Shown here one piece after another: positions 1-8,247 of a stretch of 64,000 nucleotides of DNA. Position 1 is the first letter of the stretch. Every line of letters starts with the position of its first letter. The notes under the pieces are model-generated. The model saw only the letters and a list, made by a program, of their open reading frames with translations, did not search any database and had not been told where the DNA came from. Source of the DNA: Arthrobacter globiformis (GTDB lineage Bacteria; Actinomycetota; Actinomycetes; Actinomycetales; Micrococcaceae); contig NZ_JAUSXI010000001.1 of NCBI RefSeq assembly GCF_030815865.1, forward strand, positions 3,844,001 to 3,908,000. Direction: 5' to 3'. The position numbers and the translations under genes were made by a program.

Positions 1-614
1 CCCGAGATGGACATGGCATCCAGCCCGGAGGCCCGGAAATCCAAGGAAACGGAGCCGAACGCCTGGACCGCGTCGGAATGCACCGGGACGCCGGCGGCGT
101 GCGCAAGCTCTACCACCCGGTGGACGGGCTGGATACTGCCGACCTCGTTGTTGGCCCACATGATCGTCACCAGCGCAATTGACTCGGGCTCACGCACCAG
201 TTCGGTCTGCAGCGCTTCGAGGTCCAGCACGCCGTCCTGGTTGACGGGCAGCCACGAAACTTCCGCCCCTTCGTGGCGTTCCAGCCACTCCACAGTGTCC
301 AGCACGGCATGGTGCTCGACGGCGGAACACAGGATCCGGCGCCGGCGCGGGTCTTCCGCCAGCCGGGACCAATACAGGCCCTTGACGGCCAGGTTGTCCG
401 CTTCGGTGCCGCCCGAGGTGAAGATGACCTCCGAGGGATGGGCCCCTGTCGCGGCGGCGAGGGTTTCCCGCGCATCCTCCACGGAGCGTCTCGCCCGGCG
501 GCCGGAGCCGTGGAGGGACGACGGATTTCCGGTCCGGGACAGCTCGCGCGTCAGTGCAGCCAGGGCTTCGGCGGCGATGGGTGTGGTGGCGGCATGGTCC
601 AGGTAAACAGGCAC
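1..614 (-). CDS. Cysteine desulfurase (NifS/IscS class), N-terminal part, cut by the window edge
   Basis: PLP-dependent class V aminotransferase fold enzyme that takes sulfur from L-cysteine for Fe-S clusters or tRNA thiolation. About 204 codons are present. The start is GTG at 614, giving [12 protein letters not shown], the family's usual N-terminus. Visible motifs are TSGGTEADN (PLP phosphate contact), EHHAVL (histidine that stacks on PLP) and HSDAVQA (aspartate that pairs with the pyridine nitrogen). The PLP lysine and the sulfur-accepting cysteine lie beyond the window, so IscS, SufS and tRNA-thiolation types cannot be separated. A SufR-like regulator lies next to it on the same strand, which fits Fe-S metabolism. 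Confidence 0.9.
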   Translation of the reverse strand, partial: MPVYLDHAATTPIAAEALAALTRELSRTGNPSSLHGSGRRARRSVEDARETLAAATGAHPSEVIFTSGGTEADNLAVKGLYWSRLAEDPRRRRILCSAVEHHAVLDTVEWLERHEGAEVSWLPVNQDGVLDLEALQTELVREPESIALVTIMWANNEVGSIQPVHRVVELAHAAGVPVHSDAVQAFGSVSLDFRASGLDAMSIS

Positions 615-661
615 GCTTAAATTCTAGACGCCGCGGGGTTTCCGACACCGCCGGGCATCAG

Positions 662-1351
662 TCAGGGCCTGATCCTGGCGCAGCAGCGCCCGGCTGTCCT
701 GTCCTCCACCACCTTCTCCTCCGGCACCCCGCAGGCAGCGGCGGCACCACTCAAGAACGCCCCGTTCATGGCACACACCACGTCCGCGTGCCCGTCAGCG
801 AGCCGGTGGAAAGGACAGTTCATCAGGATGATGCCGCCCTCGGCGTCCTGTTCGGGCATGTAGCCAATGCTCCCGAGCACTTCATCCAGGGACGATCCGT
901 TCCCACCCAGGGCACGGCCCCGGGAATAGGACGCGTCAGCCAGTGCCTCGCGTACCCCTCCCCCGCCGGCCATGGAGGATTCAATCGCGGTGGCCATCAG
1001 CTCTCCGGCTAGGTCATAGCTCCGGTCCGGTACCGACGCTCCCACTTCTTCCAGGGCCGGGCGGTACAGCTTCGCCGGACGGCCCGACCCCGGGCCGGCC
1101 TTTTCGCCGAGCTTGCGGAACTCGACGGCGAGCAACCCGTCGCGGACCAGCCTGTCCAGGTGGAAGGACACTGTAGACCGGGGCATGCCCAGCGCAGCCG
1201 CAGCGTCGTCCCGCCCCACTGCCGACGGCTGCCCGGCGACGTACTCAAAAAGGCGCCGCCTGCTGGCGTCACCCAGCGAGGCCAGGGCTGCCAGACGGCC
1301 GGTCCACGAAAGAGCGGTCTTTGATTCGCGGCTCTCAACCGGTCGGCTCAT
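662..1351 (-). CDS. Winged-helix transcriptional regulator, SufR-like with C-terminal cysteines
   Basis: 229-residue DNA-binding protein. An ArsR/MarR-type helix-turn-helix lies at about residues 20-80, with ALGMPRSTVSFHLDRL as the recognition helix. The C-terminal part has NCPFH and then cysteines at regular distances: Cys-X13-Cys-X13-Cys-X15-Cys-Cys. SufR proteins ligate a 4Fe-4S cluster through spaced C-terminal cysteines, so cluster or metal sensing is a fair inference, although the spacing is not identical to the cyanobacterial one. It starts at ATG 1351 and is divergent from the DoxX-like gene. The shared 92-base gap carries repeated TTCTAAAA motifs, so autoregulation and control of the divergent gene are likely. 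Confidence 0.75.
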   Translation of the reverse strand: MSRPVESRESKTALSWTGRLAALASLGDASRRRLFEYVAGQPSAVGRDDAAAALGMPRSTVSFHLDRLVRDGLLAVEFRKLGEKAGPGSGRPAKLYRPALEEVGASVPDRSYDLAGELMATAIESSMAGGGGVREALADASYSRGRALGGNGSSLDEVLGSIGYMPEQDAEGGIILMNCPFHRLADGHADVVCAMNGAFLSGAAAACGVPEEKVVEDRTAGRCCARIRP

Positions 1352-1365
1352 GAGTCCAGCCTAAC

Positions 1366-1432
1366 TCTAAAATCAAGATCCGTTGCTAAAGAAGGACCAT
1401 TGGTTCTAAAATCAAGTTATCTACTTTTAGAA
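1366..1432. promoter_or_regulatory. Operator-like repeats between the SufR-like regulator and the DoxX-like gene
   Basis: TCTAAAATCAAG occurs twice as a perfect direct repeat (1366-1377 and 1405-1416, 39 bases apart). TTCTAAAA at 1404-1411 is also mirrored by TTTTAGAA at 1425-1432, a perfect 8-base inverted repeat with a 13-base spacer. These AT-rich motifs stand out in a GC-rich region and sit just before the ribosome binding site of the gene at 1444. They are the natural binding sites for the divergent regulator. This is inferred from position and symmetry. Confidence 0.6.
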
Positions 1433-1443
1433 GGGAGTTAGTC

Positions 1444-1890
1444 ATGAAAACCACGGCACTAAAGGAGTCGGCAAGCCCGCAGACGCTCGCAGCGGATCCA
1501 GCCCGCCAGGCGTTCCTGGTCCTGCGCACCGTCTTCACTGTTGCGCCCATCCTGTTCGGCCTGGACAAGTTCACCAACCTCCTGACCGACTGGACCGGCT
1601 ACCTCGCACCGATGGTTCCGGCAACGGTTCATCTGCCGGCGCAGACGCTGATGTATGCCGTCGGCGTCGTGGAAATAATTGCGGGAATTTTGGTAGCCGT
1701 CCGGCCGCGGATCGGTTCGCTCGTGGTAGCTGCCTGGCTCCTGGGGATCATCGTGAACCTGGTCATCCTCGGGGCCTACTACGACGTCGCACTGCGCGAC
1801 TTCGGACTGTTTGTGGGGGCACTGGCCCTTAACCGGCTGGCCACCGCCCCAGCGCCTCATCAGCCGGGCGGAACCACCGTCAGCCACTGA
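1444..1890 (+). CDS. DoxX-like integral membrane protein
   Basis: 148 residues with four predicted membrane helices (about 25-45, 75-95, 100-122 and 125-142), the size and layout of the DoxX/DoxD-like family. The start at ATG 1444 is preceded by GAAGGGAG at a good distance. The family is linked to redox and thiol stress, but the exact role is unknown. It is probably controlled by the divergent SufR-like regulator through the repeats upstream. The last 31 bases overlap the 3' end of the convergent lipoprotein gene. Confidence 0.75.
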   Translation: MKTTALKESASPQTLAADPARQAFLVLRTVFTVAPILFGLDKFTNLLTDWTGYLAPMVPATVHLPAQTLMYAVGVVEIIAGILVAVRPRIGSLVVAAWLLGIIVNLVILGAYYDVALRDFGLFVGALALNRLATAPAPHQPGGTTVSH

Positions 1891-2555
1891 GCAATGTCTG
1901 CCCGGGCGGCGGCGAGCGCCGCCGCCGTCGGGCACGACGCCGACATATACACGGACGAGCCGGACGTACCGAAAACGCGGGCCAGCACCGACGTGGCCCT
2001 GTCGGCTTTCTGACCTGTTGGTTTGGCGGCACGTTCCAGAACCAGTACATCCACGGCTGGCCCGGGCTTGCCCCGCTCACCGCCCCACCGCAGCGATGCC
2101 GGCTTCAAATAAGCGGGCAGGACAGTAGGGTCCAGATAGGCAAACAGCGCCGCCGTTGATTCCCTGTCATCAGCCGCCACCAGGGGCCACTGGTTCTGGC
2201 GCACCTCGGCCGCCACCTTGCAGCCGTCGGATTTTTGATAGCGGCTTGCGCCACCCGCGTTACTAACCACCTGTTTCCATTGCGGCGCTTCGGCCAGGTC
2301 CTCCGACAGCCCGACGGGAACCCCATGCGCCAGAGTGGCCCCTGCCGAGAACGGCATGTCGCGGGCGGCCACGGCACCGGCGTCGTGTCCGGGGGTAATA
2401 GTCGGTGTGCCCGGTCCGCTGCTGAGAGGCGGATTACTCCGGGCAGCCGGATCCGGGACACCAACACTGCAACCGCCGAGCGCGGCAGCGGCCGCAACGG
2501 CTGCCATCACCACGTGCGTACGGCGGGCATCACCGCGACCTGTCCGAACTCCCAT
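1860..2555 (-). CDS. Putative lipoprotein of unknown function
   Basis: About 231 residues. The signal peptide ends in a lipobox, ALGGC, at roughly residues 24-28, followed by a Pro/Ser/Thr linker, so the protein should be a lipid-anchored exported protein. Cys pairs in the mature part may form disulfides. I chose ATG 2555. A GTG at 2582 is also in frame, but a TAGACT -10 box at 2563-2568 (read leftward) lies 7 bases before ATG 2555, which suits a leaderless transcript. The -10 box is part of the 27-base repeat found again at 10116. No family was recognised. Confidence 0.7.
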   Translation of the reverse strand: MGVRTGRGDARRTHVVMAAVAAAAALGGCSVGVPDPAARSNPPLSSGPGTPTITPGHDAGAVAARDMPFSAGATLAHGVPVGLSEDLAEAPQWKQVVSNAGGASRYQKSDGCKVAAEVRQNQWPLVAADDRESTAALFAYLDPTVLPAYLKPASLRWGGERGKPGPAVDVLVLERAAKPTGQKADRATSVLARVFGTSGSSVYMSASCPTAAALAAARADIAQWLTVVPPG

Positions 2556-2562
2556 TCCGAAA

Positions 2563-2589
2563 AGTCTAGCTTTATTGACCACGGACGTT
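2563..2589 (+). repeat. Left copy of a 27-base direct repeat bounding the catabolic island
   Basis: The copy here and the one at 10116-10142 agree at 24 of 27 positions. The last 17 bases (2573-2589, starting TATTGACCAC) are identical, and the first 10 differ at three places. Both copies have the same orientation and enclose about 7.5 kb. This copy also holds the -10 box of the lipoprotein gene, so it may be a duplicated promoter segment rather than an attachment site. Confidence 0.65.
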
Positions 2590-2679
2590 AGTGACGCTCG
2601 GCGTGGGTTGGTGACATGGGGAAGACCTCCGGGTGGAGTGGGGCTTGTCTAGAGTCCAATTCCACGCACGGAGGCCTTC

Positions 2680-3128
2680 ATGTCCCGCCCTAACGCTCTT
2701 CTGACGCCTCGTTGGCCGGCTGCAGCTCGCGCAGTGCGTCATTGACCAGTGCTGGAGTTTGCGCCGGGCCGCGAAGCGGCGGACACCGGGTTCTGGGCAG
2801 GGTCGCAGGCTGGAACAAGACCGGCACCACGCCAACCGCAGGCCCGGCTACCACTGCTACCGGTCCCGGGCCTTCGCTCAGGCCCTGAGCCGGACATCAA
2901 GCACAAACGCACCCGCCCCTACCGCCCACAGACCAAAGGCAAGGTCGAACGGTTCAACCACGCGATGCTGGAGGAATGGGCCTACATCCGCCCCTACCGC
3001 TCGGAGGCCGAGCGTGTCGCAGCTTTCCCCGAATGGCTCCACGCCTACAATCACCATCGAGCCCACACTGCCCTCAGAGTCAGACACCGGCCAGCCGCGT
3101 CACCAACCTCTCAGGTCAATACAACTAG
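2680..3128 (+). pseudogene. IS481-family transposase remnant, internally deleted and frameshifted
   Basis: The start ATGTCCCGC follows a GGAGG site and encodes the IS481-type opening MSRPNALLTP, then breaks. A few codons on, another frame gives the family motif DQCWSLRRAAKR. The reading then jumps to the C-terminal segment, where SRAFAQAL and, in a further frame, HKRTRPYRPQTKGKVERFN, EEWAYIRPY and AYNHHRAHTAL match the end of the rve integrase domain. The last frame ends at TAG 3126-3128 after NLSGQYN. Most of the catalytic domain is missing. The remnant fills the gap between the lipoprotein and lyase genes and sits just inside the left 27-base repeat. Confidence 0.85.
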
Positions 3129-3159
3129 CGGCAGTGTTGCCGCGGCTGACCTGCACAAG

Positions 3160-4077
3160 TCACGCAGCCTTGGGAAACACCCCGGCACCTGCCAGTCCTG
3201 AACGAGGCGCCGTCTCCACCTTGGCGCAGATCCAGCGGCCGAGTTCGGTGGCCGCCACAGGATCGATGGAGGTGCTGAACCCTGCGCGTTCCAGCATCCA
3301 CACCAGGTCCTCTGTGGAGATGTTGCCGGCCGCACCGGGTGCAAAGGGGCAACCGCCCAGGCCTCCTACCGCGCTGTCGAAAACGCCGACGCCGGCCGCC
3401 ATGGCCGCGTAAGTGTTAGCCAGCGCGGTGTGGCGTGTTTCGTGCAGATGCGCCCGCAACTGCACGTCCGTTTCTGAGCGCAGCTCGCCGAACACATCAC
3501 CGACCTGCCAGGGGACGGCACAGCCGATGGTGTCCGCCAGGGCTATCTCTGCCAGCGCTCCGCGCTGCAGCGCTGAGCGGACCACAGCAAGAGTCTGCTC
3601 CTTGGGCACGTCGCCCTGGTACGGACAGCCGAAGGCGACGGCAGCAGTCACGGTGAGGGGAATCGAGGCCCCGGCGGCGATCGAGGATACTTCCTCAAGT
3701 GAATCGAGGGCTGCGGCCACGGTGGTCTTCTGGTTCGCGGCGGCGAAGGCGTCTGTCACCGGCAGCACGTAGTTCATTTCGTCCACCCCCGCATCGACGG
3801 CACGGACGGCGCCCTTAGTGTTCAGCACCAGCCCGATGAAACTGGCCCCGGCCTCCCTGGGCACGCCTGCCATGACCGCATCTGCGTCTGCCATCTGCGG
3901 GACCTTCCGGGGGTTAACAAAGCTGACCGCCTCAATCCTCCTCGCGCCCAGGGAGATGAGCTCATTGATGAGCCGCAGCTTGTCCTCGGTGCTGACCGGC
4001 ACCTTTTCGTTCTGGAGCCCGTCCCGCGGACTGACGTCCACAATGGAAACCGGCCTCGGAGCCTGTACGTGATTCAT
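3160..4077 (-). CDS. HMG-CoA lyase family protein (DRE-TIM metallolyase)
   Basis: 305 residues, the usual length. The N-terminal SPRDGLQNE holds the catalytic Arg-Asp and metal site of the HMG-CoA lyase TIM barrel. The C-terminal GGLGGCPFAPGAAGN is the family signature with the active-site cysteine, and HLHETRHTALAN supplies metal-ligand histidines. The known reaction splits HMG-CoA into acetyl-CoA and acetoacetate, but relatives cleave other 3-hydroxyacyl-CoAs. The start ATG overlaps the stop of the CoA-transferase gene (ATGA, 4075-4079), so the two are translationally coupled and probably act in sequence on one substrate. Confidence 0.88.
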   Translation of the reverse strand: MNHVQAPRPVSIVDVSPRDGLQNEKVPVSTEDKLRLINELISLGARRIEAVSFVNPRKVPQMADADAVMAGVPREAGASFIGLVLNTKGAVRAVDAGVDEMNYVLPVTDAFAAANQKTTVAAALDSLEEVSSIAAGASIPLTVTAAVAFGCPYQGDVPKEQTLAVVRSALQRGALAEIALADTIGCAVPWQVGDVFGELRSETDVQLRAHLHETRHTALANTYAAMAAGVGVFDSAVGGLGGCPFAPGAAGNISTEDLVWMLERAGFSTSIDPVAATELGRWICAKVETAPRSGLAGAGVFPKAA

Positions 4078-5348
4078 CAGATTGCACCTTCATCCTTGGC
4101 GTCCTGCAGTTCCCTGGCAGAGAGCTTGAGCAGCCCCCCGTAAATTTCCCGGTTGTGGGAGCCCGGTGCCAAGGGCCCGCTCCACCCGATCTCCCCTGTG
4201 CTGCGGGTCAGCCTGGGAATGATTCCGGGTTGCACCACGGTGCCCAGCTGCTCGTCCGGCACATCGACCAGCATTCCCCTGGCGCGCAACTGGGGGTCCT
4301 GGAAAATGTCCTCGATGCTGCTGACCGGGCTGTTCGGCACGGAGTAGCCGTCCAACAGCGAGGTCAGCTCCTCATGGCTGAAACCGGCAGCCCACTGGGC
4401 AATCAGTGACTCCAGCTCATCCTGATGAGCGCCCCGGGCCGCGTGGTTGCTGTACCGTACGTCTGACGCCAGCTCCGGCCTGCCCATGGCGGCAGCCAGC
4501 CGCACGAAAACCGAGTCCTGGTTGGCTGCGATGACCACCCACTTGCCGTCCTTGGAACGGAAGATGTTCGACGGCGCGATCCCTTTGAGGCCGGAACCGC
4601 TGGGACCCGGGACCACCCCGGTTGCCGCATAATCAGGCACGGCACTCTCGAGGAGCGAGAAGCAGGCTTCCACGAGGGACACATCCACCACCTGCCCGGT
4701 TCCCCCGCGGGCGTCCCGCCAGTACAGGGCCAACAGGATTCCCTGCAGCGCATAGAGCGACGCCAGGCTGTCCCCCAGCGAAATGCCGGTCCGCGGAGGC
4801 GCCTGATCGGGATAGCCGTTCAGGTACCGCAGTCCTCCGCGAGCCTCGGCAACGGACGCGTAGCCGGGTTTTTGTGCATCGGGTCCGGTCTGGCCGTAGC
4901 CGGACACCCGGGCAATAATGAGCCCGGGATTGACCTTCCAGAGTTCCTCGGGTGCAAGTCCCAACTTCTCGAGGGTCCCGGGGCGGAAATTCTCGAGGAT
5001 GACGTCCGCCTCCTTGCAGAGCTCCAGGAACAGCCCGTGGCCGCGGGGGGACTTGAGGTCCAGCGTGACGCATTTCTTGCCGCGCGACTGTACCGACCAC
5101 CAGAGCGTGTGCCCCTGGACCCTGGCCCGGCCCCACTCCCGCATTGGGTCCGGCTGCTCCGGCGACTCAATCTTGATGACCTCCGCACCGAAGTCGGCAA
5201 GCTGACGGCCGGCGAAGGGGCCCGCGATCAGGGATCCAAGTTCAAGGACGCGCACGCCTGCCAACGGATCGGCGGTGTGGGGAGGGCCGGGTCGGGGGTC
5301 AGGGCCCGGCTCGTCGCCTCGCGTGGTGGTCTCGGAAACCTTCGCCAT
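4077..5348 (-). CDS. Family III (CaiB/BaiF) CoA-transferase
   Basis: 423 residues with the interlocked-dimer family's features: RVLELGSLIAGPFAGR near residue 33, EVIKIE, RGKKCVTLDLK, ENFRPG, and ISLGDS carrying the catalytic aspartate that forms the acyl-anhydride intermediate. These enzymes move CoA from an acyl-CoA, often succinyl-CoA, to a carboxylic acid. Coupling to an HMG-CoA-lyase-like protein suggests a branched dicarboxylate such as 3-hydroxy-3-methylglutarate, which is inference. Start ATG 5348 has AGGAG eight bases upstream. The N-terminal 28 residues before the domain are an extra charged/Pro tail. A palindrome at 5455 is the probable operator. Confidence 0.88.
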   Translation of the reverse strand: MAKVSETTTRGDEPGPDPRPGPPHTADPLAGVRVLELGSLIAGPFAGRQLADFGAEVIKIESPEQPDPMREWGRARVQGHTLWWSVQSRGKKCVTLDLKSPRGHGLFLELCKEADVILENFRPGTLEKLGLAPEELWKVNPGLIIARVSGYGQTGPDAQKPGYASVAEARGGLRYLNGYPDQAPPRTGISLGDSLASLYALQGILLALYWRDARGGTGQVVDVSLVEACFSLLESAVPDYAATGVVPGPSGSGLKGIAPSNIFRSKDGKWVVIAANQDSVFVRLAAAMGRPELASDVRYSNHAARGAHQDELESLIAQWAAGFSHEELTSLLDGYSVPNSPVSSIEDIFQDPQLRARGMLVDVPDEQLGTVVQPGIIPRLTRSTGEIGWSGPLAPGSHNREIYGGLLKLSARELQDAKDEGAI

Positions 5349-5454
5349 CTTTGGAACTCCTGTTCTGCCAGCGTCGGCAATCCGGGACAGAGGCCACGGA
5401 TTCGGTTAGCGGGGAGCCTATTGAGCCGGTCCTCTTTGGCGCCAGACTCTTTCA

Positions 5455-5478
5455 CATTGTGGACCTAAATCCACGATG
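5455..5478. promoter_or_regulatory. Palindromic operator candidate upstream of the CoA-transferase gene
   Basis: Arms CATTGTGGA (5455-5463) and TCCACGATG (5470-5478) pair with one mismatch around a 6-base AT-rich centre. Size and symmetry suit an IclR-type site. It lies about 107 bases before the CoA-transferase start and contains the stop codon of the IclR gene. The half-site CCACGATG recurs at 6343-6350 in front of the ABC transporter genes. Confidence 0.55.
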
Positions 5479-6262
5479 CGGATAGTCCTTCCTGCGGAAT
5501 TGTTCCTCCGATGACCCGGGTTGATTCCTCGGCCGCGGCGAGGACGGGTTCCACCCAGGAGGCGCACACGTCGTAGGGCATCCTCATCGCGGGACCCATG
5601 ACGGTCAGGGCGCCGAAGAGTTCCCCTTGCGGCCCAAAGATCGGTGCCGAGATTCCGCTCGCACCCGAAACGCGTTCACCGGTGGTGATGGCGAACCCCT
5701 CCACCCTGGTTTTGGCGACGGCCGCTTCAAGGCTGGAGGCATCCGTGATTGTCTGTTCCGTCAGCGAGTGCAGCCCCGAGCGGTAAACCTGTTCGGCCAC
5801 ATCCGGGTTCCACGCCAGGAGGACACGGCCGGCGGCACCGACGTGCAGCGGCATGATCTCCCCCACCTGCACCACTCGCCTCAGCATTCGGCGGGTTTCC
5901 GCAAGGGCAATGCAGACCCGCTTTCCTTGGGACTCACGGAAAATGCAAGCCGTCTCTCCGAGTTCATCACGCAGCCCCCGCAGCACCGGCGTGAGCAATT
6001 CGAGGAAGTCGAGCCCCTGCGTTGCCGGGGCGGCCCAGTGGGCCATGCGGACTCCGACGCGGAACCGATCCCCATGCCGGTCCAGGATGCCCTCCTGAAC
6101 CATATTGGCAACCAGGCGCTGGACCGTGGAGTGGGGTACGCCCGTAGCCGAGCGGATTTCGGCCAGCGAAAGCTCAGGCTGGGTGAGCGAAAAGGCATCC
6201 AGGATGGACGTGATCTTCCGAAGAACCAGCAACGGCGTAGCCGCGGTTTCGTTGGAACTCAT
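5465..6262 (-). CDS. IclR-family transcriptional regulator
   Basis: About 265 residues. The N-terminal winged helix (SLAEIRSATGVPHSTVQRLVANM, about residues 30-55) is followed by the IclR effector domain with ETACIFRESQGKRVCIA and HVGAAGRVLLAW. ATG 6262 is preferred over an in-frame TTG at 6268. It lies between the CoA-transferase/lyase pair (same strand, downstream) and the divergent ABC importer, with palindromes on both sides. It therefore probably controls both units in response to the imported substrate or its CoA ester. Confidence 0.88.
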   Translation of the reverse strand: MSSNETAATPLLVLRKITSILDAFSLTQPELSLAEIRSATGVPHSTVQRLVANMVQEGILDRHGDRFRVGVRMAHWAAPATQGLDFLELLTPVLRGLRDELGETACIFRESQGKRVCIALAETRRMLRRVVQVGEIMPLHVGAAGRVLLAWNPDVAEQVYRSGLHSLTEQTITDASSLEAAVAKTRVEGFAITTGERVSGASGISAPIFGPQGELFGALTVMGPAMRMPYDVCASWVEPVLAAAEESTRVIGGTIPQEGLSASWI

Positions 6263-6314
6263 GGACAAAGTGTATGAGCCTCCGGCCCGTTGAGTGTGAC
6301 ACGGGTTACTGCTA

Positions 6315-6353
6315 CCATCATGTCCACATCATGATGGAGAACCCACGATGTGG
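6315..6353. promoter_or_regulatory. Overlapping inverted repeats between the IclR and ABC transporter genes
   Basis: CCATCATG (6315-6322) and CATGATGG (6330-6337) form a perfect 8-base inverted repeat with a 7-base spacer. CCACATC (6324-6330) and GATGTGG (6347-6353) form a second perfect pair. CCACGATG at 6343-6350 repeats one arm of the palindrome at 5455. Together they look like a multi-site operator for the IclR protein in the divergent promoter region. Confidence 0.5.
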
Positions 6354-6472
6354 CACAACGTCCAAGGCCTCGGAGAAGAGGCCAAGGACATCGGGGGGCG
6401 ACAACACGCACTCGCCCCACCGAGAGAATTAGCAGCGACAAGAAGCGGCCAGCGCCGGCCGGGAAGAGTGCA

Positions 6473-7315
6473 ATGATGCCAGCTGCAAAGGCAGACACCT
6501 CGACGTACGCGGTGGAGCTCACCGGGTGCACTAAGCAATTCCCCATGCCCGGGGGTGAGACTTACTTCGCCGTCCGCGATATCGACCTCAAGGTCGAGCC
6601 CGGCCGCTTCGTCTCGATTGTCGGCCCCACCGGCTCCGGCAAATCCACCATCCTCAACATGGCGGCCGGACTTCTGAATCCCAGCGCGGGCACCGTGCAG
6701 AGCTTCGGCGAACCGGTGAGCGGCGTGAACCGGCGTGCCTCTTATATGTTTCAGCAGGACCCCCTTCTGCCGTGGAAGACGGTGATTGATAACGTGAGCC
6801 TAGGCTTGACGATGGCCGGGGTCTCGAAGGCGGAAGCCTATTCGGAGGCACGGCGCTGGCTCGAGAAGGTTGGACTCAAGAATTTCGCGGACCGCTATCC
6901 GCACCAGCTCAGTGGAGGCATGCGCAAGCGCACAGCCATCGCGCAGGCCTGGATCGTCAACCCGGACGTCCTGCTTATGGACGAACCATTTTCAGCACTC
7001 GACGTGCAGACTCGCCAGATCATGGAGAACGAACTCCTTCAGCTCTGGCAGGAATCCGGTAAGGCAGTCGTCTTCATCACTCATGACCTGGATGAAGCCA
7101 TCGCCCTTTCCGACGAGGTGGTAATCCTCGGGGCGGGGCCGGGCAGCACCGTGGTGGGAAGCTACGAGATTGACATTCCGCGCCCGCGCGATCTGCTCGA
7201 CATCCGCGATGACCCGAAGTTCGTGTCCCTCCACCGCGAGATTTGGGGCAGGCTGAAGATCGAAGTTTCAAAGACGTACGAAACGGCAATGGCGGAAGAA
7301 GGCGAAGTCGCATGA
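6473..7315 (+). CDS. NitT/TauT-type ABC transporter, ATP-binding subunit
   Basis: About 280 residues from ATG 6473 (a second ATG follows at 6476), chosen because GGAAGAG precedes it. An in-frame GTG at 6350 would add 41 unconserved residues. Walker A GPTGSGKST is at about 51-59, Q-loop MFQQDPLLPW, ABC signature LSGGMRKR, Walker B VLLMDEPF, and the switch histidine is in FITHD. The subfamily (SsuB/TauB/NrtD-like) energises import of nitrate, sulfonates, thiamine precursors or small aromatic/organic acids. It overlaps the permease gene by ATGA. Confidence 0.9.
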   Translation: MMPAAKADTSTYAVELTGCTKQFPMPGGETYFAVRDIDLKVEPGRFVSIVGPTGSGKSTILNMAAGLLNPSAGTVQSFGEPVSGVNRRASYMFQQDPLLPWKTVIDNVSLGLTMAGVSKAEAYSEARRWLEKVGLKNFADRYPHQLSGGMRKRTAIAQAWIVNPDVLLMDEPFSALDVQTRQIMENELLQLWQESGKAVVFITHDLDEAIALSDEVVILGAGPGSTVVGSYEIDIPRPRDLLDIRDDPKFVSLHREIWGRLKIEVSKTYETAMAEEGEVA

Positions 7316-8157
7316 CGCTCGTGCGACCCAAGAAAAACGGGCTCTCCGCGGCACTGGACGGCGGCACGCGCCAGCGTACCCGCAGGACGGAGATGTCCCC
7401 GCTGGCGATGCGAAGCACGCAGCTCCTCCTCACCATCGCGGTTCTTGGCGCCTGGGAGCTTTCCGCGCGCGCCGGGATTGTTGACGAATTCTTCTTCCCG
7501 CTTCCGTCCGACATCTTCCAGACTGTCTGGGTGTGGGTGTCGTCGGGGTTCGTGTTCCCGCACCTATGGGTCACGATGCAGGAGGCCATTCTGGCTTTTC
7601 TCGTCGGTGCCGCCGCCGGCCTTCTCCTGGGCTTCCTCCTTGCTAGGGTCCGCTTTCTTGAGAGGCTCCTTGATCCGTTCCTGCAGATGTTCAACGCCCT
7701 TCCCCGCGTGGTCCTGGCACCGATCTTCCTGCTTTGGTTTGGACTGGGCATCTGGTCCAAGGTCGCATTCGGCTTCACTCTGGTGTTCTTCATCGTCTTC
7801 TTCAACACCTTGGAGGGCGTCAAGAGCGTTGACCGCGTGCTGGTGGACAATGCCCGGATGCTGGGCGCATCGGAGAAGCAGCTCCTGCGCCACGTGTTCA
7901 TCCCCAGCGCACTGACCTGGATCTTCTCCAGCCTGCACATCAGTGTGGGTTTCGCCATCACAGGCGCCGTGGTGGGCGAGTACCTCGGCGCTTCAGCCGG
8001 CGTGGGCTACGCCATTGCTCAGGCTCAGGGCGTCTTCGACACCAAGGGCGTTTTCGCGGGCATGTTCATTCTGATGATCGTGGTCCTCATCATCGACCTC
8101 CTCGTCAACCGGCTGGAGCGGCACCTCCTCCGGTGGCGCCCAACCCAGTCGTCCTAA
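7312..8157 (+). CDS. NitT/TauT-type ABC transporter, permease subunit
   Basis: 281 residues from ATG 7312, which overlaps the TGA of the ATPase gene. Six membrane helices and the EAA loop region are present (VDNARMLGASEKQLLRHVFIPSALTWIF), which docks the ATPase. The family is SsuC/TauC-like. It forms the inner-membrane channel of the importer encoded by the genes on either side. Confidence 0.9.
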   Translation: MTLVRPKKNGLSAALDGGTRQRTRRTEMSPLAMRSTQLLLTIAVLGAWELSARAGIVDEFFFPLPSDIFQTVWVWVSSGFVFPHLWVTMQEAILAFLVGAAAGLLLGFLLARVRFLERLLDPFLQMFNALPRVVLAPIFLLWFGLGIWSKVAFGFTLVFFIVFFNTLEGVKSVDRVLVDNARMLGASEKQLLRHVFIPSALTWIFSSLHISVGFAITGAVVGEYLGASAGVGYAIAQAQGVFDTKGVFAGMFILMIVVLIIDLLVNRLERHLLRWRPTQSS

Positions 8158-8247
8158 ACAGCCAACTACCAGCACCACGAGCACTGCTGCAGCCTGAGGC
8201 CTTCGGCCCTTGACCAACGAACACCACAGCCCAAGAAGGGACCCCCG

